NCBI GenBank assembly: GCA_037179385.1
Contig: CM074190.1
Span: 12,916,206 to 12,980,205 of the forward strand
Direction of reading: 5' to 3'
DNA: 64,000 bases
Origin: Holothuria scabra
Lineage: Eukaryota; Echinodermata; Holothuroidea; Aspidochirotida; Holothuriidae
Shown: positions 33,614-46,545 of the stretch, one piece after another
How the letters are laid out: each line of letters starts with the position of its first letter
How positions within the stretch are numbered: the first letter of the stretch is position 1
Program-made: the position numbers and the translations under genes
The notes under the pieces: model-generated
What the model saw: only the letters and a program-made list of their open reading frames with translations
Databases searched by the model: none
Told to the model about the DNA's origin: nothing

Positions 33614-36600
33614 AATTCGCTTTACGGTTTCAAGATCTGAATAAGGCCAGTGCAAAAGGCTTTCCATGATGTTGTTACGCATATTTTTGAATGAAAAAAG
33701 GGTTAAGCTAGTAGGCAACTAAACAGTTATACTAAACAATCTCCTAGTCTAAACGTATTGCAGAACCTTCATGTAATGAAATATTAAATACTTTTCTGCT
33801 TTTAGTGAATGTGATACTTAACAGTTCGATATATAAATTCGGTGCGATCACGATCAGAAAATAAAATGATTTAAGGTTTAGGCTGGTTTGTTATCGTAAT
33901 TGGCGCATTCCCTTCCATGTTGTCATTAGACCAGAGTTCTCTTATTCACCGACTCCCGAAACTAAATCAGACTTTCCATGAAAACAGTTGGAATAGTTTA
34001 ACAAGATACGATAACTACCAATACTTTTCTTTCTCAAAGGTATTCATAGTTCAAATTTTCAATTTAGGGATATCCGGAATTCTGAACACGAAAACTAATA
34101 TTTTTACTATCTCACTTATACACTTACATTATATGTCATTATTCAAAGATAACAGAAATAAAATTCTGCTTGGTAACCCAATAAAGTTTGATTCATGCGT
34201 TCTTTATGGAAAAAACATCATTCGTTGTTATTGAGACCCCTATAAAATTAAACAAAAAGTAAATGTCAATTAATCCAAACCTTTGTCTTTCTTACAAAAT
34301 CAAAATACTGAAAAAATCTGCACTTCCAAGTTTTAATGCGCTTTACTTGAAAAAAAAAAAGTCTCCGGAAATTCGGCATAAGGCGCGGTTCATACTACAG
34401 TAATATGGGTTCAAAAAACAGTCCAAGTTTTGGTTTTAGCTAATATCACATCTTTGTTGAGAAAGGTCCCAGCTTTTGTCAACCTTTAATAAACATATGA
34501 AGGACATAAGAGGATTACAAAAACTAAATATAAACTTATTACTTCCTAGGTCACATTGAAAGACATCGTTTAACGGACACCCGTACAAAATGCTTTTTTG
34601 TCGACTAAATATCACACTGTCTGACTGTTGAACGTTCAAAGTTGAGAAACGAGAGCAGCAAAGTTGCACCAGAGGAAAATAAGGATAAGTTATCCATATA
34701 GCTTGGTCGTTCTTAAAATGTTCATTGGTCGATTTAAAATAATCGGGGAAAAGGAAAGCTCGTTTCAGTGTTACCGACCGTAAAGTCATATGTGGAGAAA
34801 AAATCATGGATATTAAAATATGCAGAATAAAATTACCTTTCAGATGGTGAAAACTGCATCTTTGTAGTAGGGCTATAAACGATAGCCTTCAGAAGATACT
34901 AATTTTCATATGAAAAGTTTTCTTAAGTTAAGCATTGTGCGATATATGTGATGTAACCACGGCAATGAATTTGATATTGCGTTCAATTTCTTAAAGATGT
35001 CGAGGCTACTAAGAATAAGGAGAAAAACATTCCAACAGTATCAAATTTCAGGGACAAACAGGTCATTCAATTTTAAAGAGAAATGAAAAAGTAGGAAAGG
35101 TGCACATTTTTCATAAAATTCCGTTGCCTTGTTTCGAATTGGAGAAGTTTGAAAAACAATCTTTAAAATGAGACATTTTGAGTTAGAAGACCTTTTTTTT
35201 GCGGCAGGGTTTGGGGGACATGGTCAAGAATATTTTGTCTTTCATACTAGACCCTAGTTGAAAGCCACAGGGGTATGTCCTTCATAAATCAATTTCGAGA
35301 TAGACCTGGACGTTCCAGCTTGGTTCTATGTCTATGCAGGGAGTTGTTAAGATTTTGTTTGTCAATCAAATATGGAAAAATACCTTATCTTTACAACCAG
35401 TATGTCTATTTTTTAGAACTGATGTTTTCCCTTTCTATGAAACCTCATACCCACTGCGTTGTTTTCTAATGCCCGGACTCAATGGTTGGTTTCCAGCTCT
35501 CTGTCTTTGTGCATAAAAATGTACACAGTCGTCTTTGAAGGTCCAATATATTAACAATATACACCAGGAAGAAGAATATGAAAATCACGAGACTATGTAG
35601 TTAAAAAAGAAATACACCCTGGATCTAAACTTCAGCATCCCTATTTCACCTATTGAATGAACCATCCATGTTACACAAGGGTATATGTAAGACATCAATA
35701 TCACTATGTTGTGTTACGCAGGGAACCTTGATACACCTTCCAGATGTTGTTGGCTCCAGCTGACGGGCATAGTTTAAGATGTGATTTCTTGATTGGTTGC
35801 TGCATTTGTTTTGTATCAATCACGCTATTTAATTTAAGGGTAATGGATTTGGTTAGAGAATAGCACTTTCATTAGCTAGTTAAGATTTTTCCTTAAACAG
35901 TGAGAATCGTCCCGTTGGCTGTTCCTTTATAAGTGTTTTCAATTCAACTGTGTTCTATACACCGTGACTTGCATGCAGTTTACTCTAACCCGTTCAAGTT
36001 ATGTCGTAAATATATTCCAGCTTCAGCAATAAGAAAATTGGCAAGTGTTTTTTTTTTTGCAAACCATGTTACACAAAATGTATTTAAAACGTGTTATGTT
36101 GTGCTACATAACGTTTTATAACTCCATATTACACGTTTTTAAACCGTTTGGTGTTACCTGGCTAAGCGTTTAAAAAGTAACGAAACATCAAACCCTGAAC
36201 CTCCGGTTCCCACCTGAAGTGTTTGTAAGCACCAAAGAGGTGCTCTGGATGCAATTGTCAGCAAAGCAATGGACTTCAAGAAAGACACACATCAACCCAA
36301 TTAACTGAGTGGGGGTCTTGAACAATAGAATCACCCTGTAAGCCCTTGCGTGATAAGAAGCTGCACACTGCTAGATGATTTCTTTTTGTTTGTTTGTTTT
36401 TTTTTTTTGAAGGAAGAAACTAGTTTCTTGCGGCGATGCTTTCTCTATATCATGATACAGACCAAAGGTAGAAATATAAATAAAATATTTACAAATATTT
36501 ACAGTGATTAAAATTTAACACTAATAATAAAACCATAACTGAATAACATATAGAAACTAATTGCCGCAGTTTTCCGGAAGGAAGAGCTTATTTAATATAT

Positions 36601-36912
36601 TACCACCATTCTAAAATAAATTTTGTCACCACACAAAGAAACAAAAGAAAATTTCCCTGTCCAGATTTCTCAGATTTAGCTCTGAGTGAGCGATATAGAT
36701 CAGCCGCAACGCTTTGTTTTTCATAATTAATGATTAAAGACTTCATTTCTTCACTGGAATTTGAGAGTGACGGGAAGACCTTAACGCATCTGGACTTTCA
36801 AATAATGAATTTTGAAACACATCGTACATACCGAAGCCTACTGAACACTACCAGAGGAAAGAAATGTTGAACTAAAAACTGTCATTAACAAGACTCTTGC
36901 AAATGCATCCAG
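33614..36912. other. 3' flank of gene 2 and intergenic DNA
   Basis: AATAAA at 33860-33865, about 250 nt after the gene 2 stop, is a plausible polyadenylation signal. The rest is AT-rich with short unrelated reading frames. T-runs occur at 36048-36057 and 36399-36408. No gene or clear repeat recognised. Confidence 0.5.
33860..33865 (+). promoter_or_regulatory. Candidate polyadenylation signal, gene 2
   Basis: A canonical AATAAA occurs about 250 nt downstream of the stop codon at 33613, the first such hexamer there. Cleavage-site use is inferred. Confidence 0.45.
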
Positions 36913-37628
36913 CTATATATCAGTAGAATTAACTATAGGACATTCCCCCAAAATGTGATCAATTGTCTCAACACAATTACGATTTTCCGTGGTAAAAATG
37001 CCATCGTCCATACCACAATCACGAATCTTGGCACCAGTAGACAAAGTCCTCTGTGCCAACCCTTTGTGTATATGGAAATCTTTTAGTTTATTGTCCAAGA
37101 TACAGCTAAATGCTGAAGGACAAATGCGGTCCCATGGAAACTTTGGGTTATGTTTAAACTGTGGTTCATCAGCAGCCACACAGGTGTTCCCTTAAACAAA
37201 CTAATTTCGTTAATCTACATCCTTTATACCAATTACAAACATTACCAACTGAATAGGCCTACATGGAATGAATTTTTTTCGTCACACCTTCAGCTACTTC
37301 AAATCAAAATACCACATACTAGTGCAGAGGCCAGGAAAATCAGTCATCTATCTGTGGAGCGTAATTTACTAAGCACTGAGGTCTTGGGAAATCTTTCTCT
37401 TCACGCGAACACCGTGGCACCGTACCATATTAGTACTACACGCCCATGGCACTCAGCTTCGAGAAGTTCGTTGCACGAGTTATCCCGTGAAACTGACGGC
37501 GCTACACATATTAAGCAGAGCTGTATGTTCCCCCTGCAAACAGATAGGGATAGGAGCGCATATGGATAGAGCAGAAATGAACGGCCCTTGATTTGATGAC
37601 AAAACCAATTTTAGTTTCTCTTTTATTA

Positions 37629-37877
37629 CTCTCGGGTATGACTCGAGTCATTGTGGACAAAGACTCGAGTCAAGTCGATTCACTCACTTCTGTGACTAGA
37701 GTCATGTCGAGTCTTTCAAATTTTATTTTATGGTGACTCGAGTCACGTCGAGTCTGTGGCAAGTGGTGACTCGAGTCGAGTCACGTGTGTTTGGGACTCG
37801 AGTCAGACTCGAGTCACTGAGTTCGTGACTCGAGACAGACTCGAATCACATTTTTGACTCGAGTCATTACAACACTG
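37629..37877. repeat. GACTCGAGTC-rich hAT-type MITE, copy 2
   Basis: About 250 bp contain roughly a dozen GACTCGAGTC or CGAGTC words in both orientations. The right end, reverse complemented, begins CAGTGTTGTAATGACTCGAG, like the CAGTGYTGTA end of the copy at 25145-25328. The left end is partly decayed. Confidence 0.7.
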
Positions 37878-37961
37878 CATGTAGGTGAATTCAGTTCACG
37901 TAAGACATCATCCTTATTGCTAACCTCCCTATAAAGCTTACTATTATCAGCAAACTTACTT

Positions 37962-38223
37962 ATAGACGAATCCGACCAGCGTTATTTTTGTAGTGACTGT
38001 TGTCAGCCTTTTGTGGGGTCCATTAGCCTTCAATCATCTTCATTTATTGCCTTACTGTAATTTCAAACCATCATATAGAGTGAAAATGAGGAAATCAAGA
38101 ACTATTTCAGAGTACAACTGCATATGCTACAGGTTAGCAAGGTAATTGGACGATTAAAAGGTGTCAACTCCCAGTTATTTCATACTAAAATCAGCCCATC
38201 ATATGCTGTCCGGATTTGTCTAT
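37962..38223 (+). repeat. MITE family M1, copy 3
   Basis: It begins ATAGACGAATCCGACCAGCG and ends GCTGTCCGGATTTGTCTAT. It is inserted within the LINE remnant, so it is younger than that LINE copy. Confidence 0.75.
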
Positions 38224-38640
38224 ACTAGAAGTGAAAGAGCTAAAAATATTATTGATGAAAATTAGGAAAAGAAGTAGACTGAGAAGTGAACTTTGTGGTA
38301 CTCCACTTAAAGAGAAATTTCATTGACAACCCTCTCTGGGAGGCCAGCTTGGAGCCACAAATTTATCCAGTCAGCACACCCGCCGAGTACGAAGCTCAAC
38401 CATAAGTTTACCTAATAGATTTTTATCAAAGATGAAAAATCAAGGTTAGTGACAATAACGCTTTGACCAGAATGAAAATTCAAACAGATATCTTCAAGAA
38501 AATTATTAGTAACACAAGAAGTACTTGGCGGGAAACCATCTTTAGACAGATTAAGCAAATCATTATTATCTAGGAGATACGTGTAAACAATCCCACACTT
38601 CTACTTTGAAGTGAAACTTGACTTCACAACCCTAAATGTG

Positions 38641-39976
38641 AAGATTGGATTACACACATTATCAAGACATTAAATTCTAAAAAGGTACTTTGAGATACTA
38701 AGCCCATTTTACATACCTCTGTGACTTTGTTGAAAATTGGAGATATTAAAAAACACGAATAACCAATTTTTATAGTGCGATGTCTTGAAGGTTGAGAAAG
38801 AAAACTGCAAGAGTCTTTAGAGATCATGGTCTGGAGAGTTTTCGTGTTTCTTACGACACGTTAGTGAAGAGACTTGTTTCTGTATAAGAGGATAAGATGG
38901 AAGGAAATGATTTACCCTTTACGTCTAAAATTTCAAAATTGTGTTCTATGTTATACAGTACAGCTTGTAAGAAAGAATCCTGTCAACCTCTCTCTCATAA
39001 CAAAAAATTTGTGATATCATTCTTGATTTAATTTCCATATTTTTGTGTATTGTCTAAGCATAAAAGTACCTCCGAGGCAGTAGTTCCATGGTCTAAGATC
39101 ATGATACCAGTGTCTTCCTGTAATATGGTGAATTGGTGATTCTGCTTTACCAGCAAGCCCTCTCCGCAAAAATTTCTATGCAAGAAAATAGTTAATTTTC
39201 CAAAGGAAATATAAACATTTTAATATCAAGTAAAAATGAAATCAGAAAACGTTAGTTTAAAACATTTAATATCTCAGCAACGGAGAAAACAGGGAAAATT
39301 GGAGTCAGATGATTGAGATTCATTTGCCATTATTATTTTCATTTGCTTTTATTGTTATGCAAACGTCATGTTGTAGTGACATATAGCGCTCGGCAGAAGA
39401 ATTGAGCTTGTCACTTCACCATTCAAACAAACGGATACTATTTTTAGGCAATATTAGGTAGCGCATGCGCATAAGTTGTAGTAATTACTATTTCCGTCAC
39501 TTCTGCCGCTCTGTTTGTGGTTTAATGACTTCATGTGTGAGTAACAATGATTTTCCAAAGCGACATGGCTACTCAGATATTGATAGAATGATTTTTTACA
39601 AGTCTTTTTTTCTTGGTAACGTACTATATGGTACCCGGGAGAGCTCCAGCTTGGAGATTTTTTTTTTCGTAGCTCAGAGTGAAGGAATTTCATCAAACTT
39701 GTATGAAACTTCTCTTTATAAGACATTACCGTGCTACAAACATCTGGGACAAACTCCGCGATGTGTATACATGTGGGAAAAGAAGACCAACACCCTGTAG
39801 CCCTTGAGTTGTCAAAGTGATTATTTCACTTTATTATAACACTATAATCATTACATTTATGTTTCAGTAATGAGTTACATTGGAGAGGATTGGTGCATCC
39901 ACTTTTTCTCTAAGGACGTTACAAATTTGACAAGAAAAATGTAGAATATTGAGTGGCATTTTCATACTTAATGAGT
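38641..39976. other. Noncoding stretch
   Basis: No gene, RNA or clear repeat recognised. The largest frames (39454-39726 minus, 39465-39800 plus) overlap each other and show no domain, signal peptide or splice partner. Confidence 0.45.
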
Positions 39977-40364
<388 letters not shown>

Positions 40365-40368
40365 AATC

Positions 40369-40407
<39 letters not shown>

Positions 40408-40672
40408 CAGCTTTACCAATTTGATTTATATATTCCACGCAGTTGTCGCCAGCGTTTATTTTCACTTCATCTCTACTTTCACAGGTTTCTGTATCTCTTC
40501 GGAGATCCGCTGGCGAATAAACAATTGTGTTCAGCTGGATAGCATCAACTTTGATCTTTGGTTGGGCTTGCGTCAAACGAGAACTAGTGCTGTTCCAAAA
40601 AATTAGGCGCCTGCTCAGGAGGTGAATTGCGAGTTGCTTCATCTGTCATTTGAACAAAGACCAAACCAACTT

Positions 40673-40746
40673 GGCTTCATGGCTCAGTGGTTAGAGCGTC
40701 CGCACTAGGAAGCGGGAGGTCCCGAGTTCGAATCCCGGTGGAGTCA
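40673..40746 (+). pseudogene. tRNA-like sequence in the first 369-bp unit
   Basis: Acceptor arms GGCTTCA and TGGAGTC pair with two G-U, box A TGGCTCAGTGG and box B AGTTCGAATCCC are present, and the D stem GCTC/GAGC and T stem (one mismatch) form. The anticodon stem CCGC/GCGG encloses an 8-base loop instead of 7, and a direct AGG (Pro) reading is uncertain. It probably acts as a pol III promoter head of a SINE rather than as a tRNA. Confidence 0.65.
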
Positions 40747-41041
40747 ACATCGTTTTTTCACCTCAGCCAAATTTTCCAGCTTTACCAATTTGATTTATAT
40801 ATTCCACGCAGTTGTCGCCAGCGTTTATTTTCACTTCATCTCTGCTTTCACAGGTTTCTGTATCTCTTCGGAGATCCGCTGGCGAATAAACAATTGTGTT
40901 CAGCTGGATAGCATCAACTTTGATCTTTGGTTGGGCTTGCGTCAAACGAGAACTAGTGCTGTTCCAAAAAATTAGGCGCCTGCTCAGGAGGTGAATTGCG
41001 AGTTGCTTCATCTGTCATTTGAACAAAGGCCAAACCAACTT

Positions 41042-41115
41042 GGCTTCATGGCTCAGTGGTTAGAGCGTCCGCACTAGAAAGCGGGAGGTCCCGAGTTCGA
41101 ATCCCGGTGGAGTCA
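41042..41115 (+). pseudogene. tRNA-like sequence in the second 369-bp unit
   Basis: It is the same as the block at 40673-40746 except for AGG to AGA in the anticodon-like loop. The base change within the putative anticodon, with no other tRNA-identity change, argues against selection for decoding. Confidence 0.65.
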
Positions 41116-41174
41116 ACATCGTTTTTTCACCTCAGCCAAATTTTCCAGCTTTACCAATTTGATTTATATATTTG

Positions 41175-42000
<826 letters not shown>

Positions 42001-42028
42001 TCTATATATATATATAGTTTCTCCATCA

Positions 42029-42184
<156 letters not shown>

Positions 42185-42186
42185 CA

Positions 42187-42410
42187 TTCGACACTTAGGG
42201 GGAAAATTGTTGTTGAAAAGTCGACCTTAAGGGGAAAATTTTTTGGAGGCGAAATATAAGTTTCGCCGTAACGTTTCTACACACTTTTTCTATAGGTATA
42301 CGTAAACGGACAAAGGCGCCCTCCTAGATTTACAAAGTAGATACAATTACTTAAAAGTAAACGCGAACGGATGGCTGGCTATTGAAATAACATTGTTTAT
42401 ATTTTTAGAC

Positions 42411-42442
<32 letters not shown>

Positions 42443-42829
42443 GTATATATATGTAAATATGCAAACGAGTACTGCAAGTATAGAGAGTGCTCAACCTAAG
42501 GAGCAATACACAATTAAGGTTAGGTTGGAAAAAATTAGCTAAGTTGTACAGACTGTTTCGCCCGAAGGCTCTTCAGCAACTAAAAAAGAATAAAACGAGG
42601 CAGTTCTACTGTCATCTCCGTTGATTGGTATTAGCACAGTCTACAGTACAGGGATTAGGCTTATCCATAGCCGGAGAGAAGAAACTTCTTCTTGTGCCTA
42701 CAGGTGGAGATGAGCTCGGATCGTGAGTTAAGAATAGCGGATTTTTTGGAAGTTATGATGTAGTATTTCTCCCAGAGACAAGATTACGTTTTGTTCTAGG
42801 TGTATATGGCTGCGCATGCCGAAGTATCC

Positions 42830-42886
<57 letters not shown>

Positions 42887-43287
42887 GTGAAAAGAATAAA
42901 TGAAATCAACCTCAGCGAAAAATTGACCACCTTCACTAACGCTAATTCCCACCTTAGGGGAAATTGTTATATCTGCGCGTACATAGGGCGAAAAAATAAC
43001 AATGAAATACATAAGAAAAAGAGTTCGCCCTAACGTCTAAAAATATACACAACGTTATTTCAATGGCCAGCCATCCGTTCGTGTTAACAGCTATGTGTCC
43101 GTAAATTTGACAACTTTGAAGTTATTGTATCTTCTTCGTAATTCTAGGAGGGCGTCCTTGTCCGTTTACGTATTCCTATAGAAAAAGTGTGTAGAAGCGC
43201 TACGGCGAAACTTATATTTCGCCCCAAAAAATTTTTCCCCTTAAGGTCGACTTTTCAACAACAACTTTCCCCCTAAGTGCCGAATTA
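42187..43287. repeat. Large inverted arms of about 230 bp flanking a PLE-like 3' end
   Basis: The left arm 42187-42412 (GACACTTAGGGGGAAAATTG to TATTTTTAGACG) is repeated in reverse complement at about 43035-43287, with shared text such as AACGGATGGCTGGCTATTG. The interior carries a PLE-like tail with a hammerhead-like motif at 42551-42580 and two (AT)n tracts. A third arm fragment is at 40140-40193. The ends face (AT)n tracts on both sides. Confidence 0.75.
42551..42580 (-). ncRNA. Weaker hammerhead-like motif
   Basis: Minus strand: GTTG, CTGAAGA (one base from the CTGATGA core), stem II GCC-TTCG-GGC, GAAA, CAGTC ending in GTC. Stem I does not pair directly next to the cleavage triplet (GTTG finds CAAC four bases further on), so folding is less convincing than at 41.4 kb. 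Confidence 0.5.
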
Positions 43288-43639
43288 GTGAAATATATAT
43301 ATATATATATATATATTTTCCAGCTTTACCAATTTGATTTATATATATATATATGTGTGTGTGTGTGTGGGTGTGTGTGCGTGTGTGTGTGTGGAAGTAC
43401 GCGTACTAGATTTCCAATGTAATGAAAAAAGAGAGGGAAACGCCTTCATCATATCCAGTATATCATAGAAAACAATGTATTTCAAGCTACCTCGCTCTTC
43501 CTCAGTTGTTAACGACAAAATGGAAGTCAGCAAGCTGAACTACGCGCAAGCCCAGCACTTAGTAATACAGGGAATACAGCAAAACACAAAACAGAGTATA
43601 TCTCTACAAACTCCTCAGCATTTACTTTCATAAAGTTCT

Positions 43640-44270
43640 TGAAATACCGAGGCGTAACCTCCTTCGGTATCGCACAAAATTGAACTGTGACCGCATTCCT
43701 TTAGTCATCACATACCACCCATCCAACCGTACCTTTACCCACAATATCAAGAAATCTTGGGAAATACTCAAATCTGAACTCTCGATTCCTGAAATTTTCA
43801 GGGACCCCCTGATGATTTCTTATAATCATCCACGTAATTTAAGAGCCATGTTAGTTCGTAAACCCCTACCCTCTGTAGACAATCCCAAAACAGGCAATAG
43901 GAAGTGTAATAAACCCCGGCGCCAAGTTTGCAACCACTTATAGAGCTTTCCCCTACTATTTACCATCAGCCTTAGGTATACGTCTTAAACCAGGAGACTT
44001 TGATTGTGACTCATGTAATGTAGTTTATTTACTTTTCTGTACCAAATGTCTCAAAGCAACGTAAAGAGGCGTAGCTATGTACACAGGCGAAACAAGCACA
44101 AAATTCAGACTTCGTTTTGACAACCACAAGCTCATGATAAGAACAAAAACCCTGGATTCCCGGTTGCCGAACACTTTAATCTCCCTCAACATACCTTTTC
44201 TAATTTAAAGTGTGCCTTGTTCGGCAATTTTAAAAGCGCTTAGCAGAAATGCAGCCAGGAGTTACAAACC
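43640..44270 (+). mobile_element. Degenerate PLE with C-terminal GIY-YIG endonuclease
   Basis: The reading RIPLVITYHPSNRTFTHNIK at 43692-43751, then a Cys-rich linker CNKPRRQVCNHL, then after a stop DCDSCNVVYLL, CTKC, MYTGETSTKFRLRFDNHK. This is the order of RT thumb end, CCHH-type linker and GIY-YIG domain in EN-containing PLEs. Stops after 43943 and near 44060 show it is dead. It aligns with the 62.9-kb RT end up to LVRKPL, after which that protein diverges. Confidence 0.8.
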
Positions 44271-44556
44271 ATCCTCTCCTCTCCCCAGCCAGAGATCAAA
44301 GTTGATGCTATGTTGAACCCAATGGTTAACCATTTACTGGGGCATATTTGCGCGCCTCGCGAGTGGGCGGAAAAGCGGACGTAGCACGACCCGCTTCAAG
44401 TTCCGTTGGCTATTGACCTCATGACCTTAAACTATCGTCTCTCTCGTTGTTGTGGCCTAATTTTCGGGTAGCTACTCGCAGTTTCCAGCTCCGTGTGAAA
44501 CAGTAAAAATGGGTGACAGCCCTTCTCTCCAACTGGGTCCAAAAGGACCCAAACAA

Positions 44557-44990
44557 CGATAAAGGGTTAATTCCAGCGCATCTCCGAAGAGATACAGAAA
44601 CCTGTGGGAGCAGAGATGAAGTGAAAATAAACGCTGACGACAATAGCGTGGAATATATAAATCAAAATTGGGAGAGCTGGAAAATCTGGCTGAGGTGGAA
44701 AAACGATGCTGAGACAACCGAGATTTGAACTCGAGATTCGAAGCCAAGTTGGGTTGGCCTTTGTTCAAATTAGAGAAGAAGCAACTCGCATTTCACCTCC
44801 TGAGCAGGCTCCTAATTTTGGAACGGCACTCGTTTGACGCAAGCCCGACGAGAGATCAAAGTTGATGCTATCGAGCTGAATACAATTGTTTATTCGCCAG
44901 CTGATCTCCGAAGAGATACGAAAACCCGTGGGAGCAGAGATGAGGTAAAAATAACCCGCTGACGACAACTGGATGAATGTATAAATCAAA
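44557..44990 (-). repeat. Two inverted, diverged copies of the 369-bp unit
   Basis: CATCTCCGAAGAGATACAGA, AACCTGTGGGAGCAGAGATG and ATAAACGCTGACGACAA are reverse complements of parts of 40405-40774. The block recurs at about 44890-44970. A decayed tRNA-like piece lies at about 44713-44745 (CCGAGATTTGAACTCGAG). Confidence 0.75.
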
Positions 44991-46464
44991 TTTGGTCGTG
45001 TTCAGTCGTGTTCCCTCATAAATCAGTTTGGTAAACTTTTCCGAAGACTAGAAATGACAAAACAACCAAATCATTAATTGAATAGTGGAAGCTGTAGTGG
45101 TATTTTCATGAAATTTCTTCCATTAAATTCCAAATTTTCCCTAATTTACGCAGCCTCTTGACTCTTAAAATGCCGTCGAACAATTTGTATGTCTTAGATA
45201 CCATGTGTAGCAACAACGGTCTTTTTTATAGTTGTGCAATTTCAGACCTGCCAATATGAAATACAGATTTTTCAGTTATCCCGAATTTTTCACATTTTCC
45301 TATATAGGGAACCTAGAAACCAACATTTATCTAGTATGAGCTCCATATTTTCAAAATCTGTCTGTATAATGGCAAAAAAAAGTACCGTGAATAATGTCCC
45401 GAACGAAATTATAATTAAATAAAAAAATCGGAAAATGTGGGTTCTCCCCCCCCCCCCCCGGACAAGTTTAGCTACGCCACTGCTCAATCGTTTTCTTTTC
45501 AATCGATTCAGAAACTTAATCCTCTTTTTAAGGCAATCGGACAACTATTACTATTCTGAAACTTTTAGGTTAGGCCTCTTTACCCTTTTTTTCAAATACG
45601 CTTCTGACTATGATATCACGTAGATTACCAGGAAAGTTTTATTTCCGGTGATATCGAACTTTTTTTGCCGAAATTTTTTTGTACGTTCGGCGTAAAACTT
45701 ATGGTGGCTAGTGACACCAATTATTCCTCCACTTTCAAAGACCGATCGCCGCTAATGGTATGTACTTGCTTTTCCAACAAGTCTCCCAACCCTTTAGTCA
45801 GACCTTTCAGCATGCTTACAGCATCATTGGTCGTTTAACACGCAGCCACCCGAGAAGACTTCCATGATCCAAGTAGGTGGCTGACCGGAAAATTAATGAT
45901 GGAAAACGGAACGAATCAAGGTGTCACAACATTTGTAAATCTGTTGCGCTAGTCTCCAGACACCAATAACTTTAAGTACAATATTGAAACCATTTTAACA
46001 ATGCTTACCTCTTTCGTTTTACAAACGTGGAAAACGCTACCAGAATGTAAAGGACAGAACAATAAATTCGGTGAATTATGTTCCCATGAAAATGAGACGA
46101 GGCGAAGAGTTGCCTAGCAACAAATAATTGAATGAAAATCTTGTACTTCTGAGTCCATCTCGTTTATATTTTATGAACGTTTGACGTCTATGGTTACTTT
46201 TAGTGGGAGAGACCAAATATTTGTGTTTACCTATTGTTTTACTGTTTACAAACTATAACGGTACCGTGAGCTATCTTGAGTTCTTGACCTCAAGCAATCG
46301 GACATTTGAACGTTTGCACTGGATCAACTTTACACAAATGGTTATCTTGAACGTTACTTAGATCGTCTAGAGTTTTACCGTTGTGCTATATGTACGAAAG
46401 TACAAGCAGTTTTCACTTAGACCAGTTTATGTGCCTGTCGTGTTTTTTGGTATTGGACATTGTC
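44991..46464. other. Intergenic DNA before gene 3
   Basis: A C-run at 45447-45460 beside GCTACGCCACTG is a lone MITE end. Nothing else is recognised. No clear TATA box was found immediately upstream of gene 3. Confidence 0.45.
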
Positions 46465-46545
46465 ATGCATAGTCCTGTCGTGTACCTCTTGGCATCGGTT
46501 TTCGTTGTCGCTCTGTGTTCACCACTGGTCATCAAGGATGAGGAG
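46465..46545 (+). CDS. Gene 3 exon 1: signal peptide of a small secreted precursor
   Basis: Twenty-seven codons beginning MHSPVVYLLASVFVVALCSP form a classical signal peptide, followed by LVIKDEE, acidic like the exon-1 ends of genes 1 and 2. The exon ends at codon phase 0 before GTAAGG. An in-frame ATG at 46381 would add 28 residues including a Cys. The inner ATG is preferred because it places the hydrophobic core at the N-terminus. The splice partner is 48609-48747. Confidence 0.65.

Larger units (their letters stand above)
36913..38640 (-). mobile_element. Fragmented LINE (non-LTR) reverse transcriptase remnant
   Basis: On the minus strand near 38320-38245 the reading SLSGVPQSSLLSLLLFLIF resembles the RT motif GVPQGS-x-x-GPLLF of non-LTR elements, preceded by CADWINLWLQAGLPERV-like text. 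Further along, 37179-36913 encodes WDRICPSAFSCILDNKLKDF and CVETIDHILGECPIV, like the Cys-rich C-terminal end of such RTs. Two MITEs (37629-37877, 37962-38223) are inserted between the parts. Stops show it is inactive. Jockey- or CR1-like affinity is a guess. Confidence 0.65.
40405..41142 (+). repeat. Two tandem 369-bp units with a tRNA-like segment
   Basis: Units start TTCCAGCTTTACCAATTTGA at 40405 and 40774, and a third begins at 41143 but runs straight into (AT)n. The two full units are exactly 369 bp each and differ at only a few bases (for example GACC/GGCC, AGGAAG/AGAAAG). Each contains a tRNA-like block. Inverted, diverged relatives lie at 44557-44990, and the unit's first 28 bp also occur at 43316-43343 beside (AT)n. 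Confidence 0.9.

Noticed and set aside
33917..34807. Frames of 105 and 123 codons as genes downstream of gene 2
   Set aside because: Composition matches noncoding surroundings, no signal peptide, domain or splice signal pair supports them.
39454..39800. Overlapping plus and minus frames of 90-111 codons
   Set aside because: They overlap antisense, are unrelated to known families, and neither shows coding features.
40673..41115. Two functional tRNA genes
   Set aside because: Eight-base anticodon loop, T-stem mismatch, changed anticodon between copies and location in a tandem dispersed repeat all point to tRNA-derived repeats.
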